Positions 28,026 to 33,775 of a DNA stretch of 35,357 nt are shown here, piece after piece. Every line of letters starts with the position of its first letter. Positions within the stretch are counted from its first letter, which is position 1. Origin of the DNA: a virus. The stretch spans positions 1 through 35,357 of IMG/VR virus record IMGVR_UViG_3300006033_000066, one strand, 5' to 3'. Made by a program: the position numbers and the translations under genes. The notes under the pieces were generated by a model that was given only the letters and a program-made list of their open reading frames with translations, did not search any database and was not told where the DNA came from.

Positions 28026-28302
28026 CGTTGAGGAAGTTAACGACCTCATCACGCAAACTTACGAGGAGCCTGAGAACCCTGCTGAGCACCGCGCTCACAT
28101 TGTCAACCCTCCTAAGAACCTCCATATTTGGCAGGAAGGTATGACGGCCAAGGAGATGGTCGACATTGCTCGGAATGCCGGCTATGAGTTAACAGCTCTT
28201 TGCGGCTATACGTGGGTTCCTAAATTCAATCCGGAAAATCTTGACGCTTGTGGTGTCTGCATTGAGATTGCCGGACAGCTCATGCGAGAGATGGGCGAAT
28301 AA
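28006..28302 (+). CDS. DUF3039-like small zinc protein
   Basis: A 98-residue protein. I chose ATG 28006, with GAAAGG nine bases upstream; a longer frame from 27985 is possible. The C-terminal part TALCGYTWVPKFNPENLDACGVCIEIA has C-G-x2-W-x-P and C-x2-C-x-EI, as in actinobacterial DUF3039 proteins, and would bind one zinc ion. The N-terminal part has AEHRAHIV and a MTAKEMVDIARNAGYE helix. Function unknown. Confidence 0.64.
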   Translation: MLISHPDVEEVNDLITQTYEEPENPAEHRAHIVNPPKNLHIWQEGMTAKEMVDIARNAGYELTALCGYTWVPKFNPENLDACGVCIEIAGQLMREMGE

Positions 28303-28321
28303 ACACGCCATTTGGTTTTTG

Positions 28322-28336
28322 CCTCTTGTATCACTT
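28322..28336. repeat. Dispersed CCTCTTGTATCACTT repeat, copy 2
   Basis: Exact 15-base match to 7803-7817. It sits in a leader between a T run (TTTTTG) and the ribosome site of the next gene. Confidence 0.5.
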
Positions 28337-28356
28337 TCTGGAAGGAGAAAAAGATA

Positions 28357-28563
28357 ATGGCTACTATTACGATTAAAGAACCCGAGGGTCCATATTCGGC
28401 CACAATAGACACAGGTGTTATGGACGTGGTCTTAAAGCAAACCTTTATCGGAGTTACTTTTGTGACCGAGGAGGGTAAGGAACTCCACGTGTCTATGCGA
28501 GACGGAGGTTACGAAATTTATTGCCCTGAGGACACCTATCTTAATGTCCGAAGAAAAGCCTAA
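28357..28563 (+). CDS. Hypothetical 68-residue beta-rich protein
   Basis: ATG 28357 with GAAGGAG upstream; a longer frame would begin in the leader. Strands alternate: TITIKEPEGPYSATID, VMDVVLKQTFIGVTFVTE, KELHVSMRDGGYEIYC. The pattern fits a small beta sandwich or barrel. It overlaps the next gene by 20 bases. Not recognised. Confidence 0.62.
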   Translation: MATITIKEPEGPYSATIDTGVMDVVLKQTFIGVTFVTEEGKELHVSMRDGGYEIYCPEDTYLNVRRKA

Positions 28564-29080
28564 CGTCCCTTGGGATAGTCGGTGGAGACGTATACCGGCA
28601 TTTCCTGGTTATTACATAAGTCAGTATGGCGATGTCTTTAACATGAATCGTAAGGCTTTGGTAAAGCCATATCGTAACTCGCGTGGTAGCCGCTGTATAC
28701 GTATTTACAGGAAAGACGCTCAAGGGTGGACTGGTTACAGCCGTTTGGTAGCTAAGCTGCTGCGAGAGATATTTCCAAGAGAGGCGACGATGACTGATTT
28801 AGCACCAATGACCCTTGGCGATGAGGTGCAGGCCATGCGGGCAAGGCTTGAGGCCTCTCCGGACGGTGAGTACCATATTCCGGGCGTCAAGTTCTCAGAC
28901 CGCAATCCGACCGTTGCAAATCTGCATGCACTGATGAGTCGCCTCAGTTTCTATTTCCCCGAGTATGTCTGGATCACAGCAGACTCGTGGAGGCCCGAAG
29001 AAACTGGTATTACTGTGCGATGGCGTCGTAAGACTAAGCCGATTACAGACAACGTTAAAATTAAGGAGATAAACAGATGA
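28544..29080 (+). CDS. NUMOD4-domain protein without visible nuclease
   Basis: A 178-residue protein starting at ATG 28544 in the end of the previous gene. Residues about 13-75 match NUMOD4: RWRRIPAFPGYYISQYGDVFNM, SRCIRIYRKDAQGW and a SRLVAKLLREIF helix. In homing endonucleases this domain lies before an HNH nuclease, but no HNH motif follows here. The C-terminal half has EVQAMRARLEASPDGEYHIP and VWITADSWRPEETG, which I do not recognise. It may be a captured homing-endonuclease domain used as a DNA-binding regulator. No intron is visible beside it. Confidence 0.72.
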   Translation: MSEEKPNVPWDSRWRRIPAFPGYYISQYGDVFNMNRKALVKPYRNSRGSRCIRIYRKDAQGWTGYSRLVAKLLREIFPREATMTDLAPMTLGDEVQAMRARLEASPDGEYHIPGVKFSDRNPTVANLHALMSRLSFYFPEYVWITADSWRPEETGITVRWRRKTKPITDNVKIKEINR

Positions 29081-29364
29081 GTTTTATAGAGTTTGACCCG
29101 GACGATAAGATTAAACAAGACGCTGCTGCCGCTACTGCTTATCTAATATTTGAGCGCTCAAGAGCTGCAATGATCCGCCTTTTGGGTGCTCAGGAAGACT
29201 ACCTTGAGCGGATAGTGTCGGCGCTAGGTATTTCGGTAGAGGAATTTGTTGAAAACTACGATGTCGAATACAAAAATATCCAGACCGAATACGACACGCT
29301 TGCTAACACCGTGACCCTTCGTTTTAGCCAGGAATTCCGAGTTGTGCCTAAGGAGAAAAAGTGA
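29077..29364 (+). CDS. Hypothetical 95-residue protein
   Basis: ATG 29077 overlaps the previous stop and has AAGGAG upstream. Long helix content: KIKQDAAAATAYLIFERSRAAMIRLLG, then a second helix LERIVSALGISVEEFVE, and a final strand TVTLRFSQEF. The LGISVEEFV part looks like the second helix of a helix-turn-helix, but the evidence is too weak for a claim. Coupled to the 2H phosphoesterase gene. Confidence 0.62.
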   Translation: MSFIEFDPDDKIKQDAAAATAYLIFERSRAAMIRLLGAQEDYLERIVSALGISVEEFVENYDVEYKNIQTEYDTLANTVTLRFSQEFRVVPKEKK

Positions 29365-29936
29365 TGTTCACCAAGAGTATCTATGCTTACACCGACATGC
29401 TGCAGCGAATTGGGCTAAACCCAAAAGAGCTTGGCGCTGTCATGCTACCTGTCGAGCCATTTGACATATTTGGCGAGGGACGTGACCAGCTTCTCGATGT
29501 GGAGGATCTGTACGTCTCTGAGGACCCTGAGCTGTGGTGGGTTAATGGCGATGTGAGTGACAAGGCGCATATTACGCTGCGCTATGGCCTACTGACGCCT
29601 GCTTACGAGCAGAAAGAGAATGTCGACGAGTTACTTGCCGATTGGGACATGCCAGAGTACTTTGTCCCTGAGCGTATTACGTTCTTTCCCTCTAACGTGC
29701 CGTCCGACCCTAACTACGCCGCAATCGTGGTGGAGATCGACGATCCACATCTCGAGGAGGCCCACGCTCGGCTGTCATATTTGCCGCATGTCAACACCTT
29801 TCCTAAATACCGCTCTCACATGACGATTGCCTATGTGCGGTTGGCTGCAGCTCAAAGGTGGATGGATGTGCTGTCTGACGCGCAGTTCCATATTTATGTT
29901 AAAGAGGGTGGACTGGACTATGGGGAAAAGAAGTGA
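29364..29936 (+). CDS. 2H phosphoesterase-like protein
   Basis: A 190-residue protein. I chose ATG 29364, overlapping the previous stop, with AAGGAG 9-14 bases upstream. Two H-x-T motifs, HIT (69-71, AHITLRYGL) and HMT (152-154, SHMTIAYV), about 80 residues apart are the signature of the 2H phosphoesterase fold. The intervening VVEIDDPHLEEAHARLSYLPH fits the usual helix between the lobes. Enzymes of this fold cut cyclic or linear 2'-5' and 3'-5' phosphodiesters. In phages one such enzyme (Acb1) degrades cyclic nucleotide signals of CBASS defence; tRNA or RNA end repair is the main alternative. Substrate cannot be read from sequence. Confidence 0.82.
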   Translation: MFTKSIYAYTDMLQRIGLNPKELGAVMLPVEPFDIFGEGRDQLLDVEDLYVSEDPELWWVNGDVSDKAHITLRYGLLTPAYEQKENVDELLADWDMPEYFVPERITFFPSNVPSDPNYAAIVVEIDDPHLEEAHARLSYLPHVNTFPKYRSHMTIAYVRLAAAQRWMDVLSDAQFHIYVKEGGLDYGEKK

Positions 29937-30115
29937 GGATCGAGGTCGGTGAAGAATCAGCTGCTAAAGAATCATTTAGACGTGTGATTAATCACTTAAC
30001 GGAAGCCGACAAACAACATGGCATATTTGACCCTGAGAACAAATTAGGTCATGATCTTGCAAGGTTGGAAAAGATGATTGACCAACTTGAAGAGGTTGAA
30101 AGGGCGAAAAAGTGA
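29933..30115 (+). CDS. Hypothetical 60-residue helical protein
   Basis: GTG 29933 overlaps the 2H gene stop. A small acidic protein with two helices (SAAKESFRRVINHLTEADKQ and DLARLEKMIDQLEEVERAKK). Resembles DUF-type small helical proteins in phage accessory regions. Its stop overlaps the next start (GTGA). Function unknown. Confidence 0.6.
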   Translation: MRIEVGEESAAKESFRRVINHLTEADKQHGIFDPENKLGHDLARLEKMIDQLEEVERAKK

Positions 30116-30381
30116 GCACTATAGTAACGAGAGACACTGTATTCCAACATCTTTACTCGAGAACCCACAAACACAAGTTTCGCTTAGTAAAGGGGATTTA
30201 CAAACGCCGTGAGGGTAAGTTCTTAGATTTTAGGTGTATCACTTGTGGTCATCAGCACCTGTATGATCGAGATCTTTTCTACGATAACCTTTACCGTGGT
30301 TTCTTTGCTCGTCGTTGGCAGATGATTAAGCATCCTATTTTTGGTCGTGGTGGTAAAAGACCCCTTAAGGAGTTTGCATGA
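30112..30381 (+). CDS. Basic hypothetical protein with CxxC
   Basis: An 89-residue protein starting at GTG 30112 and overlapping the previous gene. It is basic and aromatic (THKHKFRLVKGIYKRREGKF, RDLFYDNLYRGFFARRWQMIKHP), with a single CITCGHQH motif that could hold a metal with histidines. Lower GC than the replication genes. Likely binds nucleic acid; not recognised. Confidence 0.6.
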   Translation: MSTIVTRDTVFQHLYSRTHKHKFRLVKGIYKRREGKFLDFRCITCGHQHLYDRDLFYDNLYRGFFARRWQMIKHPIFGRGGKRPLKEFA

Positions 30382-30518
30382 AAGTTTCTGAGTTAATTTT
30401 GAAGCTGAAAGAGTTAAATCAAGATTTTGATATAGTTTTGGTTTCAGACCGGGGTCTTGACGAGCCAAGTATATCAGGTCCTTATAAAGATAATCCTAAC
30501 GAGTACTGGATGGGCTGA
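30378..30518 (+). CDS. MKVSEL paralogue, short copy
   Basis: A 46-residue protein, ATG 30378, with TAAGGAG upstream. Its start, MKVSELILKLKEL, nearly repeats the start of the next gene (MKVSELINQLKEL), and both continue with an acidic strand (DFDIVLVSD versus DAIVMDYSD). The shorter copy has AT-richer codons and ends early (NEYWMG), so it could be a decaying duplicate or a small partner. Confidence 0.6.
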   Translation: MKVSELILKLKELNQDFDIVLVSDRGLDEPSISGPYKDNPNEYWMG

Positions 30519-30519
30519 C

Positions 30520-30834
30520 ATGAAAGTCTCTGAACTAATAAACCAGCTAAAAGAGCTGCCTGGTGACGCCATTGTAATGGACTACAGTGATGGCGATGGT
30601 AACGAAGTGCTGCACGTTAAGTACGACGCGCCTAGTCAGACTGTCTGGATGTCAGGCGATATTCCGTTGTCGGGGGCAGAGCTCCAGATGTCCACGGAAA
30701 AGCACCTAGCCGCCATTCTAACGGCTTGGAACACTACAGACGGGTATAAGATATATCCTGAGCTTCACGACGCTCTACGGGCCGCTGAGCTGGACTTTGA
30801 TGGGGTCGAGTTTGAGGGAGATAAAATTGCCTAG
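30520..30834 (+). CDS. MKVSEL paralogue, long copy
   Basis: A 104-residue protein. I chose ATG 30520, one base after the previous stop; the longer frame from 30457 lies inside the upstream copy. N terminus MKVSELINQLKELPGDAIVM, then an acidic DYSDGDGNEV loop, a DAPSQTVWMSGDIPL strand and a helix (KHLAAILTAW). Phages often carry similarly named small proteins that start MKVxEL. Function unknown. The next gene begins before its end. Confidence 0.66.
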   Translation: MKVSELINQLKELPGDAIVMDYSDGDGNEVLHVKYDAPSQTVWMSGDIPLSGAELQMSTEKHLAAILTAWNTTDGYKIYPELHDALRAAELDFDGVEFEGDKIA

Positions 30835-31108
30835 GGTTCTTAATATATCGGAGTTAAGGAAAAAACCTTGGCCTGAAAACGCTGTCTACATAGGTCGTTC
30901 TAGGAGAGGTAGCAACTGGGGTAACCCTTTTGTTATGCGTAGTGAGAAAGACCGATTAAAAGTAATTAACCAATACCGTGATTTCTTGTTGTCTAAACCG
31001 GATCTTATTGAAAAAGCTCAAAAAGAACTTAGAGGTAAAGATCTAGTATGTTACTGTGCACCTAAGTTTTGTCACGGAGACATTTTGTTAGAAATAGCTA
31101 ATGGCTAA
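30827..31108 (+). CDS. DUF4326 protein
   Basis: A 93-residue protein. I chose TTG 30827, overlapping the previous stop, with GAGGGAG nearby; ATG 30800 lies upstream in the same frame. The pattern NAVYIGRSRRGSNWGNPFV, INQYRDFLL, KELRGKDLVCYCAPKFCHGDILLEIAN is typical of DUF4326. The domain is common in phages and may bind nucleotides, but its activity is not established to my knowledge. Start is less certain than identity. Confidence 0.82.
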   Translation: MPRVLNISELRKKPWPENAVYIGRSRRGSNWGNPFVMRSEKDRLKVINQYRDFLLSKPDLIEKAQKELRGKDLVCYCAPKFCHGDILLEIANG

Positions 31109-32351
31109 TGTCGAGTTAGCACCGCACCAAATCGAAGCAATTGGTAAGATGCACAATGGTTGTATTCTGAAAGGAGGTGTTGGCAGTGGGAAGACGAGAA
31201 CAGCCCTGGCCTATTTCTACACCAAAGAAGCAAGGGGAACGCTCCGTATTAACGGTCGGGGTGATACGACAGAGCCAGCTACACCAAAGGATATCTACGT
31301 CATCACAACTGCCAAGAAACGTGACAGTAGAGATTGGGAGGCAGAAGCCCTTCCGTTCGTTCTGGCTACAAGTCCAGGGACCAGTGTCGGAGGCATTAAA
31401 TTTACGGTTGACTCCTGGAACAATGTTCAAAATTACACGGAGGTAAAGGATGCCTTCTTCATATTTGATGAACAGCGATTGGTTGGAAGTGGTGCATGGG
31501 TTAAAGCCTTTCTCAAGCTTGCAAAACACAATCGGTGGATCATGCTGTCGGCGACCCCTGGGGACAATTGGATGGACTATATTCCCGTCCTTGTGGCCCG
31601 TGGTTTCTATAAAAACCGTACGGAGTTCATTCGGCGTCACGTTGTATATTCAACGTTCACGCAGTTCCCTAAGGTGGATCGCTATGTGGAAACCCGCCAT
31701 CTGGAAGCTCTACGGCGCCGAATGGTTGTCGATATGGAGTTTGCTCGACACACTACTAGGCACATACGTTCCGTTAGTGTGTCGCATTCTGAAGAGAATT
31801 TCAATCGAGTCTGGAAAGACCGATGGCATATATTCGAAGAAAGGCCGATTCGTGATGTCGGCGAGCTATATCGTGTGGCTCGCCGAGTGGTCAACTCTGA
31901 TCCGGATCGAGTGGCTGCTGTTATGCAAACGCTTGAGAAACACCCACGACTTATTGTGTTCTACAATTTCGATTACGAGTTGGAGATACTCAGGGTCATT
32001 GGCAGTACCCTCGGAATACCAACCGCCGAGTGGAACGGTCACAAACATAACGATCTACCAGAAACCGACAAGTGGCTCTACCTCGTACAATACACAGCCG
32101 GCAATGAGGGATGGAATTGCACTACGACAGACGCCATACTCTTCTATTCGCTAAACTATAGCTACAAGATCTTTGAGCAGTGCATGGGTCGGATCGATCG
32201 TATGAACACACCATATTTTGATCTGAACTATTATGTACTGCGGTCTGATACGCCTATTGACAGGAGCATCTGGAAAGCCATTGTGACTAAGAAGAACTTC
32301 AATGAAAGGAGTCTGGTGCCGGTATGGGAGCAGTTACCTCAGGCCGCTTAG
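31101..32351 (+). CDS. SF2 DEAD-like helicase
   Basis: A 416-residue protein starting at ATG 31101. Motifs in order: Walker A GGVGSGKT (about residues 25-32), FFIFDEQ (Walker B; Q replaces the third residue of DEAH), LSATPG (motif III), a recombination-type second lobe with LIVFYNFDYEL, TAGNEGWN (motif V), and QCMGRIDRMN (motif VI). It is likely an ATP-driven DNA translocase acting in replication or recombination, next to VRR-NUC and RecB-like nucleases. It overlaps DUF4326 by 8 bases, so the pair is co-translated. Confidence 0.86.
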   Translation: MANVELAPHQIEAIGKMHNGCILKGGVGSGKTRTALAYFYTKEARGTLRINGRGDTTEPATPKDIYVITTAKKRDSRDWEAEALPFVLATSPGTSVGGIKFTVDSWNNVQNYTEVKDAFFIFDEQRLVGSGAWVKAFLKLAKHNRWIMLSATPGDNWMDYIPVLVARGFYKNRTEFIRRHVVYSTFTQFPKVDRYVETRHLEALRRRMVVDMEFARHTTRHIRSVSVSHSEENFNRVWKDRWHIFEERPIRDVGELYRVARRVVNSDPDRVAAVMQTLEKHPRLIVFYNFDYELEILRVIGSTLGIPTAEWNGHKHNDLPETDKWLYLVQYTAGNEGWNCTTTDAILFYSLNYSYKIFEQCMGRIDRMNTPYFDLNYYVLRSDTPIDRSIWKAIVTKKNFNERSLVPVWEQLPQAA

Positions 32352-32560
32352 TTGAATACGAGTGGCGAGAGGTTCCGGGTTTCCCGGAATATGAGGTAAC
32401 AAGTCTGGGTCACATTCGTCGAAAGAAGAATAAAGTAGCCCATGCGACTCATTTTACGGGCACTACGGAGACTGTACAGCTCACTAAGGACGGCAAAAGA
32501 TACCACAGAACGCTCACTTCTATAGTAAAAGCGGCCTTCCCAGGGGTCCTTTATCCATGA
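32324..32560 (+). CDS. Stand-alone NUMOD4 domain
   Basis: A 78-residue protein starting at ATG 32324 within the end of the helicase gene. The sequence YEWREVPGFPEYEVTSLGHIRRKKNKVAH, a middle strand TETVQLTKDGKRYHR, and SIVKAAFPG match NUMOD4, as in the 28544 protein. Nothing follows but the putative origin, so the nuclease domain is absent. Start is uncertain because of the distance to AAGGAG (about 14 bases). Possibly a regulator or remnant of a homing element. Confidence 0.66.
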   Translation: MGAVTSGRLVEYEWREVPGFPEYEVTSLGHIRRKKNKVAHATHFTGTTETVQLTKDGKRYHRTLTSIVKAAFPGVLYP

Positions 32561-32860
32561 TGGGTAGCGTGAAAATGATACAAGAAAATGATACAAGACT
32601 TCCCCAACCTGGGAGTTTCCTGAGAAAACGCTGAGAGCCAAAAAGGGCCAAAAAGCCCAAAAACGTGTTTCAAAAATGGGCGTCTTGTATCATTTTAATT
32701 CAAAAATGGGCGGAGAAAAACCCAGTAAAACACTGGGAAGTAGGGCCTTTCCGCCCAAAAACCCAAAAATTTTCTTAAGTTACTTTCTGAGAGAATAAAA
32801 AATATAGTAAGCTAATTAATCAAGTTTTACAAAAATGGGCGAAATCACCGGTCAAGACCT
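32561..32860. other. Candidate replication origin / control region
   Basis: A gene-free, AT-rich gap with repeats. AAAATGATACAAGA occurs twice in direct order at 32572-32585 and 32585-32598, and inverted as TCTTGTATCATTTT at 32683-32696. CAAAAATGGGCG occurs at 32671, 32701 and 32830. A nested cruciform at 32707-32757 has arms TGGGCGG/CCGCCCA and an inner CCCAGT-AAAAC-ACTGGG. An A/T-rich stretch (about 32758-32835) follows. Iteron-like repeats plus an AT-rich tract are typical of origins; the nearby helicase and nucleases fit. It could equally be an operator array. Confidence 0.6.
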
Positions 32861-32863
32861 CCC

Positions 32864-32888
32864 TCGCACGGAAAACATAGGTTATAAT
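32864..32888 (+). promoter_or_regulatory. Phage promoter copy 10
   Basis: TCGCA at 32864, ACAT in the spacer, and TATAAT at 32883-32888, with the fixed gap. The downstream GACACC is missing. It sits at the right end of the origin-like region and drives the recombination genes. Confidence 0.78.
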
Positions 32889-32900
32889 AGAAGGAATAGA

Positions 32901-32914
32901 ATGTCTCTAGACAT
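32901..32914. promoter_or_regulatory. Palindrome in leader, possible operator
   Basis: ATGTCT-CT-AGACAT, a perfect 6-bp inverted repeat 13 bases past the -10 box of copy 10. Too close a loop for an RNA hairpin of full length; better as a dimer-binding DNA site. Confidence 0.4.
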
Positions 32915-32946
32915 ACTTGACCTTTAGTTTTTGCAAAGGAGTGTTG

Positions 32947-33249
32947 ATGACCAAGTTAGAGGCGGAGTTTCAGGCAAAACTCGTAAAAGAGTTTGAGGAA
33001 CTCCTTCCTGAATGTATGGTCCTTGTAAAGCCGGGCTACTATATTCAGGGCTTTCCTGACTTGATGATCCTTTACAAGAACCAGTGGGTAGCGCTTGAGG
33101 TGAAACGATCTGCATCTGCTCCGTATGAGGTAAACCAGGAATGGTACCTTAACGAGCTAAACCAGATGGGATACGCCGCAACGATCTACCCCGAAAACTG
33201 TAAGGAGATAATTGATGAGGTTTTACAGTCATTCGGAATTAGCAGGTAG
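32947..33249 (+). CDS. VRR-NUC-type nuclease
   Basis: A 100-residue protein. I chose ATG 32947 after AAAGGAG. It contains GFPDLMIL (residues 35-42; G-x-P-D motif) and WVALEVKRS (47-55; E51 and K53), then NQEWYLNEL, which carry the D...ExK catalytic site of PD-(D/E)XK enzymes. Length and motif order match VRR-NUC domains, which cleave Holliday-junction-like or flap DNA. It is placed under promoter copy 10 and overlaps the next nuclease gene by 35 bases. Confidence 0.86.
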   Translation: MTKLEAEFQAKLVKEFEELLPECMVLVKPGYYIQGFPDLMILYKNQWVALEVKRSASAPYEVNQEWYLNELNQMGYAATIYPENCKEIIDEVLQSFGISR

Positions 33250-33775
33250 ACACGCATTTCTGTCTGCATCCCGGTATCACTGGATTAGGTACGACGAAGA
33301 CCATCTCTTTGAGAACTTCAAGAACCACATGGATGCAGCAATTGGGACTCGCCTGCACGCTTTTGCGGCTGAGGCGATCAAGCTTCGAATTCGGATGCCG
33401 GAAACGACAGCCACTCTCAATGCCTACATCAACGACGCTATTGGTTTTCGAATGACACCTGAGGTAACTCTTGTCGCTTCAGAGAACGCTTTTGGTACTG
33501 CCGACGCAGTATCGTTTCACGACAACGTATTAAGAATCCACGATCTTAAGAATGGTGTCAATGAGGCTAAGATTGACCAGCTTTTGGTTTACGCATGTTT
33601 CTTCCTGATTGAGTACAGGTTCAAACCTAACGAGATCGACATAGTTCTGCGTATTTACCAGAACGACCAGATCATCGAGTATATTCCAGAGTTGGATGAA
33701 CTCGCGCACATCATTGACAAGATTCACACATTCGACGATCTCATCAACAAGTGGAAGGCACAGGCCAGTTCATGA
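33215..33775 (+). CDS. RecB/Cas4-like PD-(D/E)XK nuclease
   Basis: A 186-residue protein starting at ATG 33215 after AAGGAG, inside the previous gene. SHSELAGRHAFLSASRYHW resembles the N terminus of phage exonucleases. GTADAVSFHDNVLRIHDLKNG (a D then DxK) and the QLLVYACFFL helix give the catalytic core of the RecB-like family. The D-x-K form replaces the more usual E-x-K. It would trim double-stranded DNA ends in recombination or replication. The final base pairs are coupled to the next gene (TCATGA). Confidence 0.8.
   Translation: MRFYSHSELAGRHAFLSASRYHWIRYDEDHLFENFKNHMDAAIGTRLHAFAAEAIKLRIRMPETTATLNAYINDAIGFRMTPEVTLVASENAFGTADAVSFHDNVLRIHDLKNGVNEAKIDQLLVYACFFLIEYRFKPNEIDIVLRIYQNDQIIEYIPELDELAHIIDKIHTFDDLINKWKAQASS

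Noticed and set aside
30457-30519. N-terminal extension of the long MKVSEL protein
   Set aside because: The extension overlaps the short paralogue and lacks a ribosome site; ATG 30520 gives the same N terminus as the paralogue.
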